DNA of 64,000 nucleotides from Tetrapyrgos nigripes (lineage: Eukaryota; Basidiomycota; Agaricomycetes; Agaricales; Campanellaceae). Positions 34,943 through 44,369 of the stretch are shown in pieces. A program made the position numbers and the translations under genes. The stretch covers positions 1 through 64,000 of the forward strand of contig JAACJM010000118.1 in assembly GCA_013368315.1 (NCBI GenBank). Reading direction: 5' to 3'. The notes below the pieces were generated by a model. It was not told where the DNA came from. It searched no databases and worked only from the letters and a program-made list of their open reading frames with translations. Each line of letters starts with the position of its first letter. Position 1 is the stretch's first letter.

Positions 34943-35900
34943 AGCGCCCAGCCCTCGCTGATCTAGGCAGACATATACGACCGTGACGATCATAAGTTAT
35001 AACGTGTACGCACGCTTTGCTTGAACCATTATTTTCGAGATTTCTACCTCATACGCACTTTTAATTCTTTAACTCTTATCTCCTAATTTTCTCACTGTTT
35101 CATCGCTCCTTATTTTAGTCAAATTTTAGTACATATACTTTAACATACACATTTGGTATCTAGTGACTCCTTAGTTGAATCAACTCGTATTTTGTCTTGA
35201 TTTTGTTTGCAATTGCTTTTCTTCTAAGTCTGATCTTCCCAAGGAGGTCCAAAACCCAGAGTATAGCTAGATCATAAGAAAAGGACGTCCAAATTCTATT
35301 TCAGTGATTCCATAACTTGCCACTTGCATGAATTCGGAGTAGATAGAGAGCCGTTTGGGCGATACGGTCAAGGGTGCGCGATATCTTGAATTAATGAGTA
35401 CATACTAAGTATGTACTCAGTGGCCTTGGCATCTGGGTCATTGGTGACTGGTCACAATGAATCATGACGAGTAGTAGAGCGACTAGCTATAGAGCTGTTA
35501 CTTTGAAAGTGCAAATACGGTGTTGAATCAGAATGAACCCTTCGCTTACTATTTGCATAAAAGCTTGCTGAAGTAGTAACTGACATCCATGGACGTTGAT
35601 TCAGTGAAATCGGCGACGATCATGCAGCCTCCGGCTGGTCATTAGTTCACGATGGAATAATACACCTAGGTTCTAGAAGCACTTTGGTCCCCGTAAGTGA
35701 AAAAGCTAATGTTAAATAATAATTTTCACTTCTCTAAACATCTTCAGAGAATCTCTCGCTTGTCTCGTCCACCGACGGGCCCCTAATACATTTTGAATAC
35801 TAGCATTTGAGCAAGTCTCGATTGCTGCGGTTTCTTTGCTTCTCTCAGGCTTTTTATTACGACTAATTTACGTAGGAATAGGAGCTAATCTATATATATG
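34943..35900. other. 3' flank and unassigned spacer
   Basis: No gene is visible. The only notable element is a palindrome, GAGTACATACTAAGTATGTACTC-like, near 35396-35418. Confidence 0.4.
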
Positions 35901-35923
35901 ATTGAGAGTTCTAAGCTGTCTGC

Positions 35924-36105
35924 AGCGTCTGGGACGCTGTGTACAATGATCCCTGCAACTAAATTATCACGTCATTTTCTATTCAGATATCTTCAGACAC
36001 ATCTCTAGCGTCCAGGACGCTACGTACGTGGTCTGCACTACTAAATTAGATGACATCATTGTATATTCAGATGGCTTCAGACACATCCCTAGCATCCAGG
36101 ACGCT
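35924..36105. repeat. AGCGTCC/GGACGCT hairpin cluster with ~84-bp unit
   Basis: Inverted repeats occur at 35924-35938 (AGCGTCTGGGACGCT), 36007-36021 (AGCGTCCAGGACGCT) and 36091-36105 (AGCATCCAGGACGCT), spaced 83-84 bp. The sequence before the last two is shared (TTCAGAT..CTTCAGACACATC). The motif is the one seen at 0.1-0.4, 13.2-13.8 and 16.0 kb. Confidence 0.85.
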
Positions 36106-36560
36106 ATGTACATAGTCCGAGTGTATCTTTTGCATGTATGTTCAGGTCCACTTTTTTTGGATTAGATACATAGTTGATTATTCCGGACTATTTCTCACCT
36201 AGTGCATAAATACTTATACATAGAAATGCACCATCGCAACATCACTTTCAACAACACACCCAATTATTTGCTTCTACCGATGAAGATAAATAATCACCAC
36301 CACAACATCACTTTTACAGCAACTGATCCAATTATTTGCCTCTACTTATGAGGAGATCTAGATATATACATGAAATACTCCTGACAGCCATGGTCTCGAT
36401 AATTAAGCTGGAACAAGTATGTACATTCGACAAGCATGTAAATGCTCTGAAGCTTGCAGGGCTCTGCTACTACTCAATTTCCTCGCATTCAAGAGCTTAG
36501 GGTTACTATGGGTTTCCTAGGGTCGAGTAGGGGTCTATGGATAGTGTCAGTTAGAGGTGT

Positions 36561-36575
36561 AGCGTCCTGGACGCT
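36561..36575. repeat. AGCGTCC/GGACGCT inverted repeat (single)
   Basis: AGCGTCCTGGACGCT flanked by GT and ACGGG, identical to the 13.7 and 16.0 kb sites. It stands alone, about 455 bp downstream of the 84-bp cluster. Confidence 0.8.
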
Positions 36576-36989
36576 ACGGGAGTGCTTGGTGTAGCATGAG
36601 AAAAAGGTATCAGTGAACCAAGAACCAGGGTGCTGGAATGCTAAGACTAGTTGAACGTGCATAAGTCCAACGCTGACCTCTCATCCCTAAATCTTATCCT
36701 CATTCTCACTAAACCCACCCGCCATAATCCCCATTCACCCGCTGTATCCACTCCTTAAGAAACCGGCTTCCCACTTCTACTACCCTCAACGTGGATCCAT
36801 AAATCAGTATCAGGTATTTGGAGGACGGTTGGAGATGGTGACAGTGGAGGAGCTGAGAGGGAGGCCAAAGGCAAGCACATCGTAGCAGAGCTGGAGTAGA
36901 AGGGAATCCAAAAGTAAAAAGGCTTTTGAGCCTCACCGGCGTAGTAACGGGAGCCTTGACGCGAGAGTCGGGGATGGCATCATTTGAAA

Positions 36990-37420
36990 GAGTGGTTATT
37001 AGTATCAAAATAGAATACTGAATGTCATTTGAGACTCACCTGGGCTTGAAATCTGAGCAAATTACATGATACCACCTGGCGCGGGTCAGCTCACAGCGAG
37101 AACGGTAAGGAACGAAGACCCGGGAGCTTCATAATCAAATTCTACGCCCTTTAAAAATGGATGATGACGCCCGGACAGCGAGGACACCCAGCCAGAACAA
37201 CGTACAAGTTGAGGTGAAGCTGATTTCGGGAAGACGGGTTGAAGGTAGTGGAGACGGAGTAGCAGAGAGAAAGAAGGGTCGAAAAACACGAAGAGCCTAT
37301 AGTAGTATCAAAATAGAATACTGAACGGGATTAGAGACTCACCTGCGCGTTAATCCAAATAGAATACTTAGTACCACGGAGCGCGGGTCGGCTCACAGCG
37401 AGAATGGCAAGAAATGGCGG
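36990..37420. repeat. Two copies of a ~305-bp-spaced module
   Basis: AGTATCAAAATAGAATACTGAA at about 37000 and 37304 is followed in both copies by GAGACTCACCTG and, further on, GCGCGGGTC.GCTCACAGCGAGAA.GG. GAGACTCACCTG resembles a minus-strand splice donor, so this may be a duplicated exon-intron segment of a decayed gene, but no protein can be assigned. Confidence 0.6.
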
Positions 37421-37424
37421 GTGC

Positions 37425-39045
37425 GAGGCACATCGATCATGGATCACGGCCCACCCATCACAAGAAATCTCCTGATGAGAAGCTGGGCCGTCCCCATCCC
37501 CATTGCATTGACCCGTTGGCGCATCTGTTGGAATAACTATGTATCTAATCCGTGGAAATACCGGTATTTCCAAGCCAAAAGAGCCTGGGAATAATTCCAG
37601 AAAGAGTGTGACTACCAGAAAAACCACCAGCCAAAAGAGTGACTGGATTATCTGGTATGTCACAGAGTGTGACTACCTAAAACTATGGGAGCAGTAACAT
37701 AGGGCTATGTTATGGCAAAGATATAGGTAGGTCGTTACAGCAGGGGCTATCATCAATGTGTCCGTTCGCGTGGATTTTCGCATGTTGGAGGGCGAGGTTA
37801 TACCTTTTGTAGTCGCTGATAGTATTGAAGTGACCATGGGAGGATGTAATTGGTTTGAGATGACGAGTGAACTGGTTGTATAGGTAGTACATGTTTTTAC
37901 AAGTCAGCAGTATCGGGTCTCGCGTCCCCTCAGTGGCGCGCTGCACTAAATGAAACATACGTAATGCTGACACAGGGTTGTTGCCAAACCAGGTGACGTC
38001 ACGTTCGGGAGATTTAGGGTTAGTCAAACGGGAAAAGCAGGGTACGATTACGTTCCGAGTAATCCTCCTCCCACGCCTCTCCTGAATCAGTGATCCAAAT
38101 TCCCTCGGACATCTCCTCCTGTTCCGTGGCCCGTCTTCCTTCTGAATATCTTTCTTCTACATCTAACAATAGCTAGCGTGTGAGTGCGACTCGGAAGTGC
38201 GGTGATAATGGTCGAGGTATTGTTGGACTCGGGAGAGGTTTTTGTATTGATCTTAGGGGGAAATAGTTCATGAGGTGGTCTATGTTGAGGTAGAAGGTAG
38301 AAGGTAGAAAGCAGGTGGGAGGAGGGTGGATGAAATAGATGGAATGGTATAGCTAGTAGCTGGGGCGGAGTATGGGTAGTGTAGAGGGAGGGGAAGGGGG
38401 GACAAGGGGATGGAGGGGGAGGTGTCAACATCAATTCGTGGGGACAGGTCGGATGAGAGATGGGAGATAGAGAATCTAGCAGGACGTCCCGTTGGAGATA
38501 TGTCAATCATCCACATCACTTTCATCCTGACGCTGTTACGATGTAGTTCACATCTTCGCCTTCACCCACATCTCCTCGCATTCATGCGCTGATGCTGGAA
38601 TTGGTGAGAGTGAGTATTCTCTTTGAAGGTTGATAGCGGAGTGTATCATCTGACTGATAAGAACTCTAGCAATAATCACTACTAAGTTTCTGGGTTCAAT
38701 CACGAGCAGTTGGCCAGTAATGATGGCCCATAATTCAATGCTATCTACAGCTTGCGCAGGTTTGGCTGGGAAAAATGATGCCAAAGCCAACAGTTGTGCA
38801 TATGCAAGTGGCAACGGTCTGCTACAGTTGGCATTGTGTGTGCAACTTCTCGAATATATAAATTGCCACTGATGCGCTCGAACGTCAATCGAAAAGCCTT
38901 ATGTCCAATTCCCAAAGACTGGTTGGCTTATGGCCCGGAGAGAGAAGCTGTGGCGTCACGCAACTTCTGTGATATGAACATATATATCCAGTTTCCACTA
39001 GTGCACTCGAACATCTGGAAAATCAATGGGCAAACCTCGTGTCAG
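37425..39045. other. Unassigned region
   Basis: Frames of about 60-140 codons on the minus strand (for example 37710-38027 and 38087-38506) are low-complexity or unrecognised. No transposon ends or tandem repeats are evident. Confidence 0.35.
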
Positions 39046-39050
39046 ACACT

Positions 39051-39184
39051 CCAAAAAGACAAAAATATCGGCTCGACGGAAAAAATGAACTGATAGACAA
39101 GTATTGTACTAATATGTGATGTATCAGTACAATACTTGTCTATCAGTTCACTTTTCCATCAAGCCGATATTCTTGTCTTTTTGG
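39051..39184. repeat. 134-bp fold-back hairpin with ~60-bp arms
   Basis: The left arm starts CCAAAAAGACAAAAATATCGG and continues through GAACTGATAGACAAGTATTG. The right arm is its reverse complement with only a handful of mismatches, ending CGATATTCTTGTCTTTTTGG. The loop is about 12 bases. It sits 32 bp upstream of a TATATATA element and 159 bp before the start codon of the membrane protein gene. It could be a MITE or a hairpin RNA locus. Confidence 0.85.
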
Positions 39185-39215
39185 CATGAGATTTATGGAG
39201 ACTGCTACAAGAGAG

Positions 39216-39223
39216 TATATATA
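39216..39223 (+). promoter_or_regulatory. TATA box of the 39.3-kb membrane protein gene
   Basis: TATATATA lies 120 bp before the start codon in GAGAGTATATATACTACG. It is the nearest TATA-like element to the gene. Confidence 0.45.
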
Positions 39224-39342
39224 CTACGAAATGAAGCTGATAGGACAGTAACTGCTTCCCTACCTTCTACCAACTTTGTGTGCTTCAGACATCTACAGCC
39301 CCTCGTTGTATTTGTTCTTGCCTAACCACTCTCTTTCTTGCC

Positions 39343-40903
39343 ATGGGCTCTCTCAACGAAACACAAGTCAATGCTGTTCTGCAGAATGTAGGCCAGTCTG
39401 CTCATCTCCGTGTTTTTCCTCTCCTGGTTGAGACTTTTCTATGGGGTAAGTAGAACTACTCTTTTTGTGCAATTGTCTGGTCCCTTTCTAAGTTATGATT
39501 GTAGCTATGTATACTCTCCTTATCATCACATCTACCGGCATTTTGCTGTAAGTCCTTATTCATATATGAAATAAGTCAAAAATTGTTCTCACTTGAGAAA
39601 TGCGCAGCTCTCGAGGGATTCGATCTCGTCCCAAGAAGATCATGCTGACAGTCACCCTTGTGATGTATACATTGTCAACTCTGGATTGGGTCATCGATGT
39701 GTATCATGTTTGGACTGATCTGGAAGTATCAATTCCACGCCAACTCACAGATCCCATGAATGTGGAGATACAAGCCAGTGTGAACAAGATCAATACGCTG
39801 TTGAGGGTTATTCAGACGTTCACAAACAATATCTGTGTATGTAAAGATATCTGCTCCAGACCAAGACTGTCCTGTGAATGCTGCTAATTATATGTACTGA
39901 TAGATTTTTATAGGTTCTCCTTGGGGACATGGTCGTCTGTTGGAGAGTCAGTGTTGTTTATAAGAATGACAAACGTGTTCTTTGGACTGCTTTTGTTCTA
40001 TTGATGATCCTAACTCGTAAGTAAGCATTTTTCATGAATACACACTTGTAATTAAATATTACTGTACAGCCTTACTTCTCAGCTGCAATCTCGGTCAGAT
40101 TGGTAAAGGGTTTCCAAACATCACACAGCTGCAAGGGCTTGCAGACTCTAGCCTTTACGTTGATAATGTTTCGTTCAGTGTCAGTTCCCTGGTCAATATC
40201 TGGGCAACAGTGATGATTGCTTTGAAAGCATGGTTTGTACCCTATTTGTTATATTTGAACTGCGTTTGTCTGATTATTATCATTTTCTCCCTGCATGCAC
40301 AGGAGATGTCGAAACAATCTACGACTATTCCTTGTGAAAGCGAGTCGAAAGACTTTTGCCGAGTCGGTCATGACACTATTTGTGGAAAGTGGGATCATAT
40401 ACTCGGTTGCATGGGTGAGTAGTGGATTTTGTCTTGCTGTGATAGATAGATTGCCTGACATGAACCAGATTGCCAAGAACATTCTTGTAATTCCTCAAGT
40501 TGCCAGCAGTTCATATAGCAAATATGCTATCATGGTCATGGATCAAGTTGTGGTAAGTTCCACTTGTCAATTATCATTTAATTTTTTCCCCTGAATTACA
40601 GCTCCACACCAGGGAATGTATCCAACGGCCATCATTATCCTAGTGGCACTCCAGAAATCTCACATTGATCACTGCTTCACGTACACAACTGAAGCTGGGA
40701 CTACGGATGTCGGTGAATTCATGGCGCACAAGCCTTCGACGGAACCCAGGAGTAGCATTCATGATGGAAGAATCCTGGTGATTACACACACTATCAACTC
40801 AACCGGCGATGGTGTGAACTCCTTGAGCAACTTTTCTGGGACTTCTCGAGATGATGTTCGTGGAAAGGAGATAGGGAGGATTACTGACATCGAGGAGGTG
40901 TAA
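39343..40903 (+). CDS. Seven-transmembrane-like basidiomycete protein
   Basis: A complete 375-residue gene in eight exons: 39343-39445, 39505-39547, 39608-39836, 39914-40016, 40070-40232, 40303-40414, 40469-40552 and 40613-40903. All junctions are GT-AG and in phase. The protein has a short outer N-terminus and hydrophobic segments near FLWAMYTLLIITSTGILL, IMLTVTLVMYTLSTLDW, VLLGDMVVCWRV, LWTAFVLLMILTPLLL, VNIWATVMIALKAW, VMTLFVESGIIYSVAW and GMYPTAIIILVAL. It ends in a hydrophilic, probably cytoplasmic tail of about 75 residues. The layout matches a large Agaricomycete family of orphan seven-helix proteins that resemble receptors but have no known ligand. It lacks the DUF6533 N-terminal signature of the 27.5-kb gene, so the two are probably different families. 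Confidence 0.88.
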
Positions 40904-41144
40904 GTGACTCACAGCTGTGACACATCATCAGTATACATCTTTGTATTAGTAAGTGTCATCTGAAGACTGTAAAATTTCAAGTATGTACTTGTGTGCCTCA
41001 TTCTTGAATCAATGTCATGATATTGCTTTGGTTAGCCCTATTCTATCATCTATGGAATGCGATTGTATGCAAAATTTGTCAGGTCCTGGAACGACCCGAA
41101 ACATTCCTGAATCCAGCTTACCAGTTCCTGAAAATTGAATCTAT

Positions 41145-41398
41145 AATGTACCCAATGACACTCAGAGCCGAATACTGCGCATAGTAGGCGAGACGAAGCT
41201 TGAGTTTCAGTTCCTGAGAACTACACCGTGGCGAGGAGTAGGTTATGTTGAACGAACGTGATCATTGTAGCTTCCAATGACGATCAGAGCCGAACACTAC
41301 GCATGTTGGGAGAGACGAAGTTTGAATCTTAGTCCATAAGAAAATCGTGGCCAGGAGTAGGATATGTCGAACAAACGTGATCATTGTGGCTTTTTGAG
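41145..41398. repeat. ~121-bp tandem duplication upstream of a promoter
   Basis: Copy one starts near 41149 (CCAATGACACTCAGAGCCGAATACTGCGCA) and copy two near 41275 (CCAATGACGATCAGAGCCGAACACTACGCA). Both contain GAGACGAAG, GGCGAGGAGTAGG or a close variant, and GAACGTGATCATTGT. They lie directly upstream of a TATA box, so they may be duplicated upstream control sequences. Confidence 0.8.
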
Positions 41399-41453
41399 CC
41401 AGCGTGGACACTATCCACGAAAATTTGTCCAAGGATTTCGACTAATTTTTGGC

Positions 41454-41460
41454 TATAAAA
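41454..41460 (+). promoter_or_regulatory. Strong TATA box
   Basis: TATAAAA lies 83 bp upstream of the ATG at 41537 and is followed by a CTCTAGCTCCAGCTCCAGCATC leader. This is one of the clearest core promoters in the window. Confidence 0.65.
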
Positions 41461-41536
41461 GAAGGCATCAACTCGACTGTTAGACTCAGCAGCACGCTCT
41501 AGCTCCAGCTCCAGCATCCTATATAAGTTCCTCAGA

Positions 41537-41776
41537 ATGAAATTCACCGCCTCTCTCTTCTAAACTCTCTCCCTCCTCGCGTTCATGGCTTCCATTGGTG
41601 GCGTCGTGTCTTTCCTGACGACTGCGACACTCAACACCGCCGCTGAAATCACCAGAGTCATTGACTTCGAGACGTACATAGCTGAATTTGCCAATGGGAA
41701 TGCCACTTCCGCTGCCAAGGTGATTTATTATCTGCGTGTCTACGCCCGTCGACTGCCGCTTGCATGGATCGGGTAG
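41537..41776 (+). pseudogene. Small secreted-protein-like gene with early stop
   Basis: The frame starts MKFTASLF, meets TAA at 41561, then continues in phase as TLSLLAFMASIGGVVSFL and on for about 60 more codons to a stop at 41774. Read through, the first 30 residues would form a classic signal peptide, as in small secreted fungal proteins. The stop falls inside that signal. Either the gene is dead, or translation begins at the in-frame ATG at 41585 and gives a shorter product (63 residues). GGGTAGGG at the end could be a splice donor to a missing exon. I cannot name a family. Confidence 0.45.
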
Positions 41777-41799
41777 GGTCACTCAGTCCGATCTATCAT

Positions 41800-42730
41800 C
41801 TACGTTTCCTGGTGTGCGTGTGCCTGTGCATGTGTGCGGGGATGTTAGTTGGATTTGGGTTTTGAAAGCTATCGACGAGGACAGAGAAGGTAGGGCTATG
41901 GTTCATTGACTTGTGCAGCAATGGGGGAAGAAATAAGGCCCGTTGGGGATAGATGAGGGGTCAACGAGGTTGTAGCCATCCTCATTGTCATTTCATCAGC
42001 AACATCTCTCCAGCTCCTGCTCTGGCTTTGTTCTTTGGGGCTTGGTCTAGTCCTTACTCGTCCTAACGTCCCGTCAACATACCACTGCTGTCGGTTTCAC
42101 TGTCTCCTCATCTCTGCGTCATTCTTGGGGGACCTCATGGACCTCGTCTCTTTCCTTCCTCGCCTATCTCGTTCCATTTCCCATTTCCCATTTCTCCTTT
42201 TCCCTAAACCTAATTTCCCTCTCCTTTTGGTTAGCGTTTTACTTGATACCTGTTAACACTGATACCAAGCCAGTGTAAGACGTTTGAAAGGAGAGCTTGG
42301 AATCTAGATAGTAGAGGGATTGACAGATGGGGAAATGGAGGAAGTGAGCAGAGTATGAGTGTGGATATCACCCAGTGGTAACATGAAAGGAAAGAAACGA
42401 TGTATGAAAACCTACCTCGTGTCCTTAACATCCGCAATAATCTCCGTACTCGCAAAATACCACCTCTCTTCCTCTAATTATCCACCAAATACTTCATCAT
42501 CTCCCCCAACGCCTTCTCTTCTTTTCGGAAGTATAAAATGATCCCAGCACCCTCCTGCTTTACATCCGTAACCATATCCACCTTAACACACTGCGCCGAC
42601 CGAATACACTCCTCAATCGCATACACCAAGTACAGTCTGCATGTACAGATATCACTGCCAAGACATCCAACCCAACACATTCATCGTGGACTCAGAGAAT
42701 AATGTCTACATCAGGTGAAGAGGTGATCAC
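41800..42730. other. Unassigned spacer
   Basis: No recognised gene or repeat. The short frames (for example 42035-42256) are pyrimidine-rich and have no domain. Confidence 0.35.
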
Positions 42731-42734
42731 TGAA

Positions 42735-43074
42735 TGTTGAAATATATACCTTCCATGTATAGTAACTATGATTCTATATGGAGTTATTATGAAACTTTTA
42801 CGTAGTTATAAGTATGACTAGTCCTCCAGGACATTCTCTGGACATTACTCTTATCTCTTACTATGTAGTGATATCTCTGTAGATAGCAATATGGCCAATG
42901 GCAATATCCTCTTAGTCTCTAAGTATGTCATGGACAATGTAGATATAAGTAATTACATGCTCTTTATCTAGTATAAAAGCTCTCTGTAAAGTCATAGTTA
43001 CTACAGAACAATATCTAGTTCTATCTGATCTACAAACAATTCACATCTAAGCTCTACTAGCTTTCTCCTCAACA
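42735..43074 (+). mobile_element. Possible solo LTR
   Basis: A 340-bp segment starting TGTTGAAATATATACC and ending CTCCTCAACA, with inverted ends TGTTGA/TCAACA. It contains a TATA element (AGTATAAAAGCTC near 42970), then a pyrimidine-rich start-like region, as copia LTRs do. No convincing 5-bp target duplication is seen (CTGAA versus CTCTA), so the boundaries are uncertain. Confidence 0.4.
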
Positions 43075-43079
43075 CTCTA

Positions 43080-44365
43080 CTTGGTGAGCTCTACTGACTG
43101 GTCACCCTATGCTAAATAGTTGCTGCTTCATTACTGAAGATGTATGTGGATGGTAAAGTTACTGATTGGGGGAAAGAAGGTCTTGATGTCGAGTCGAGTA
43201 ATGAGTTCGGGGTACATTCCGCTGGTTTCTTCGAAGAGGGAATGACAGAGGAGGATTTCGAAACTGTAGAGAGATACGACAAGAATGAATGTAAATAGAT
43301 GAAGGGGAAGAGTGATATGTCAGTGAGCAACAACAGGAAGGAAAAACAGATGACTCAAACCCCTCAGCTATGCCAGGCAATTACCAAACTGGCACAATCA
43401 CTGCTGTGCTGACAACCACCTCCATCCAGAATCAATAAAGTCCCATCCTCCCTCTTCATGGGACAACTCTTCATCACAATCTTCCCATTCACCTCAATCT
43501 GCTCTCCTCACAGTTTCGTCCAACTCGCTCAACTTGCTAAGGTAGAAGCCATCGTTCTTCAGTGGACGTCACATGACTCAGTGTGACATACCCAAATTTG
43601 GTGCTTTTTCAGTAGCAAAGGTCTCAAATATTTACAGATACACATGTAGACTAATCCTGCCATGAAGTTCTTCATCTTGGCTTTAAGATTACCCTGATAT
43701 AGAAAAAATTGAGAGAAAGTAAAATTTCAGAGATAGTAGGCAAAATACAGCGTACTCTGCCTAGACTCATTGAATACAAATGCCTTGCAAAAAGGCATGG
43801 CTCCAACTCCAGACTCAAAACCTTCAAGGAGCAGGAAAGGCTGGTCTGAAGCATGTAATGCAGACTTTCTCACCACGAAAGCAGCAGAAAACAATGGATT
43901 CCGAGGTGTGTTGGTTGTACTATCAATAACATATTGCATAGTCTGACATATGTGCAGACCACTTCTACACATTCCAGCAATCCCTCAATCTAGGAAGATG
44001 TGCTGCCCAGTGCTTCGGATCTATTCAGCTCCCATACATTAGTTTTTTGCTCTCGAGATGCATCCTACTAGTCCTAAGAGTGCGCTGCGCTGCTTTATGG
44101 ACAAGTTTAAGTTGTTGGAATTACAATCTGCCAGAGACAGCTGGTTTCGGACTTTTCTGTAAAACTGTATAGTACACAAACTTTACATTCTTTTTACATT
44201 CTATTCTTTATCCGATTGCCTCACTGTACATACATAGGACAATCGTATATTTTGTTGGTGCTTCTCTCTTTGCTGTCATGCTCTCGCCATCATGCTCCTG
44301 CCCTCGTCATTGATTTTCTCAACATAAGTCTCTTTCACCATTTAAACCACGTCTCCCCACAATTC
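43080..44365. other. Unassigned spacer
   Basis: Short frames only. Nothing in 43080-44365 resembles a conserved gene, tandem repeat or transposon end. The region from about 44250 may be the 5' flank or first intron of the transposase gene. Confidence 0.35.
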
Positions 44366-44369
44366 CCAT

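Noticed and set aside
38087..38525. Pro/Ser/His-rich minus-strand frames
   Set aside because: Low-complexity products of a purine-rich strand.
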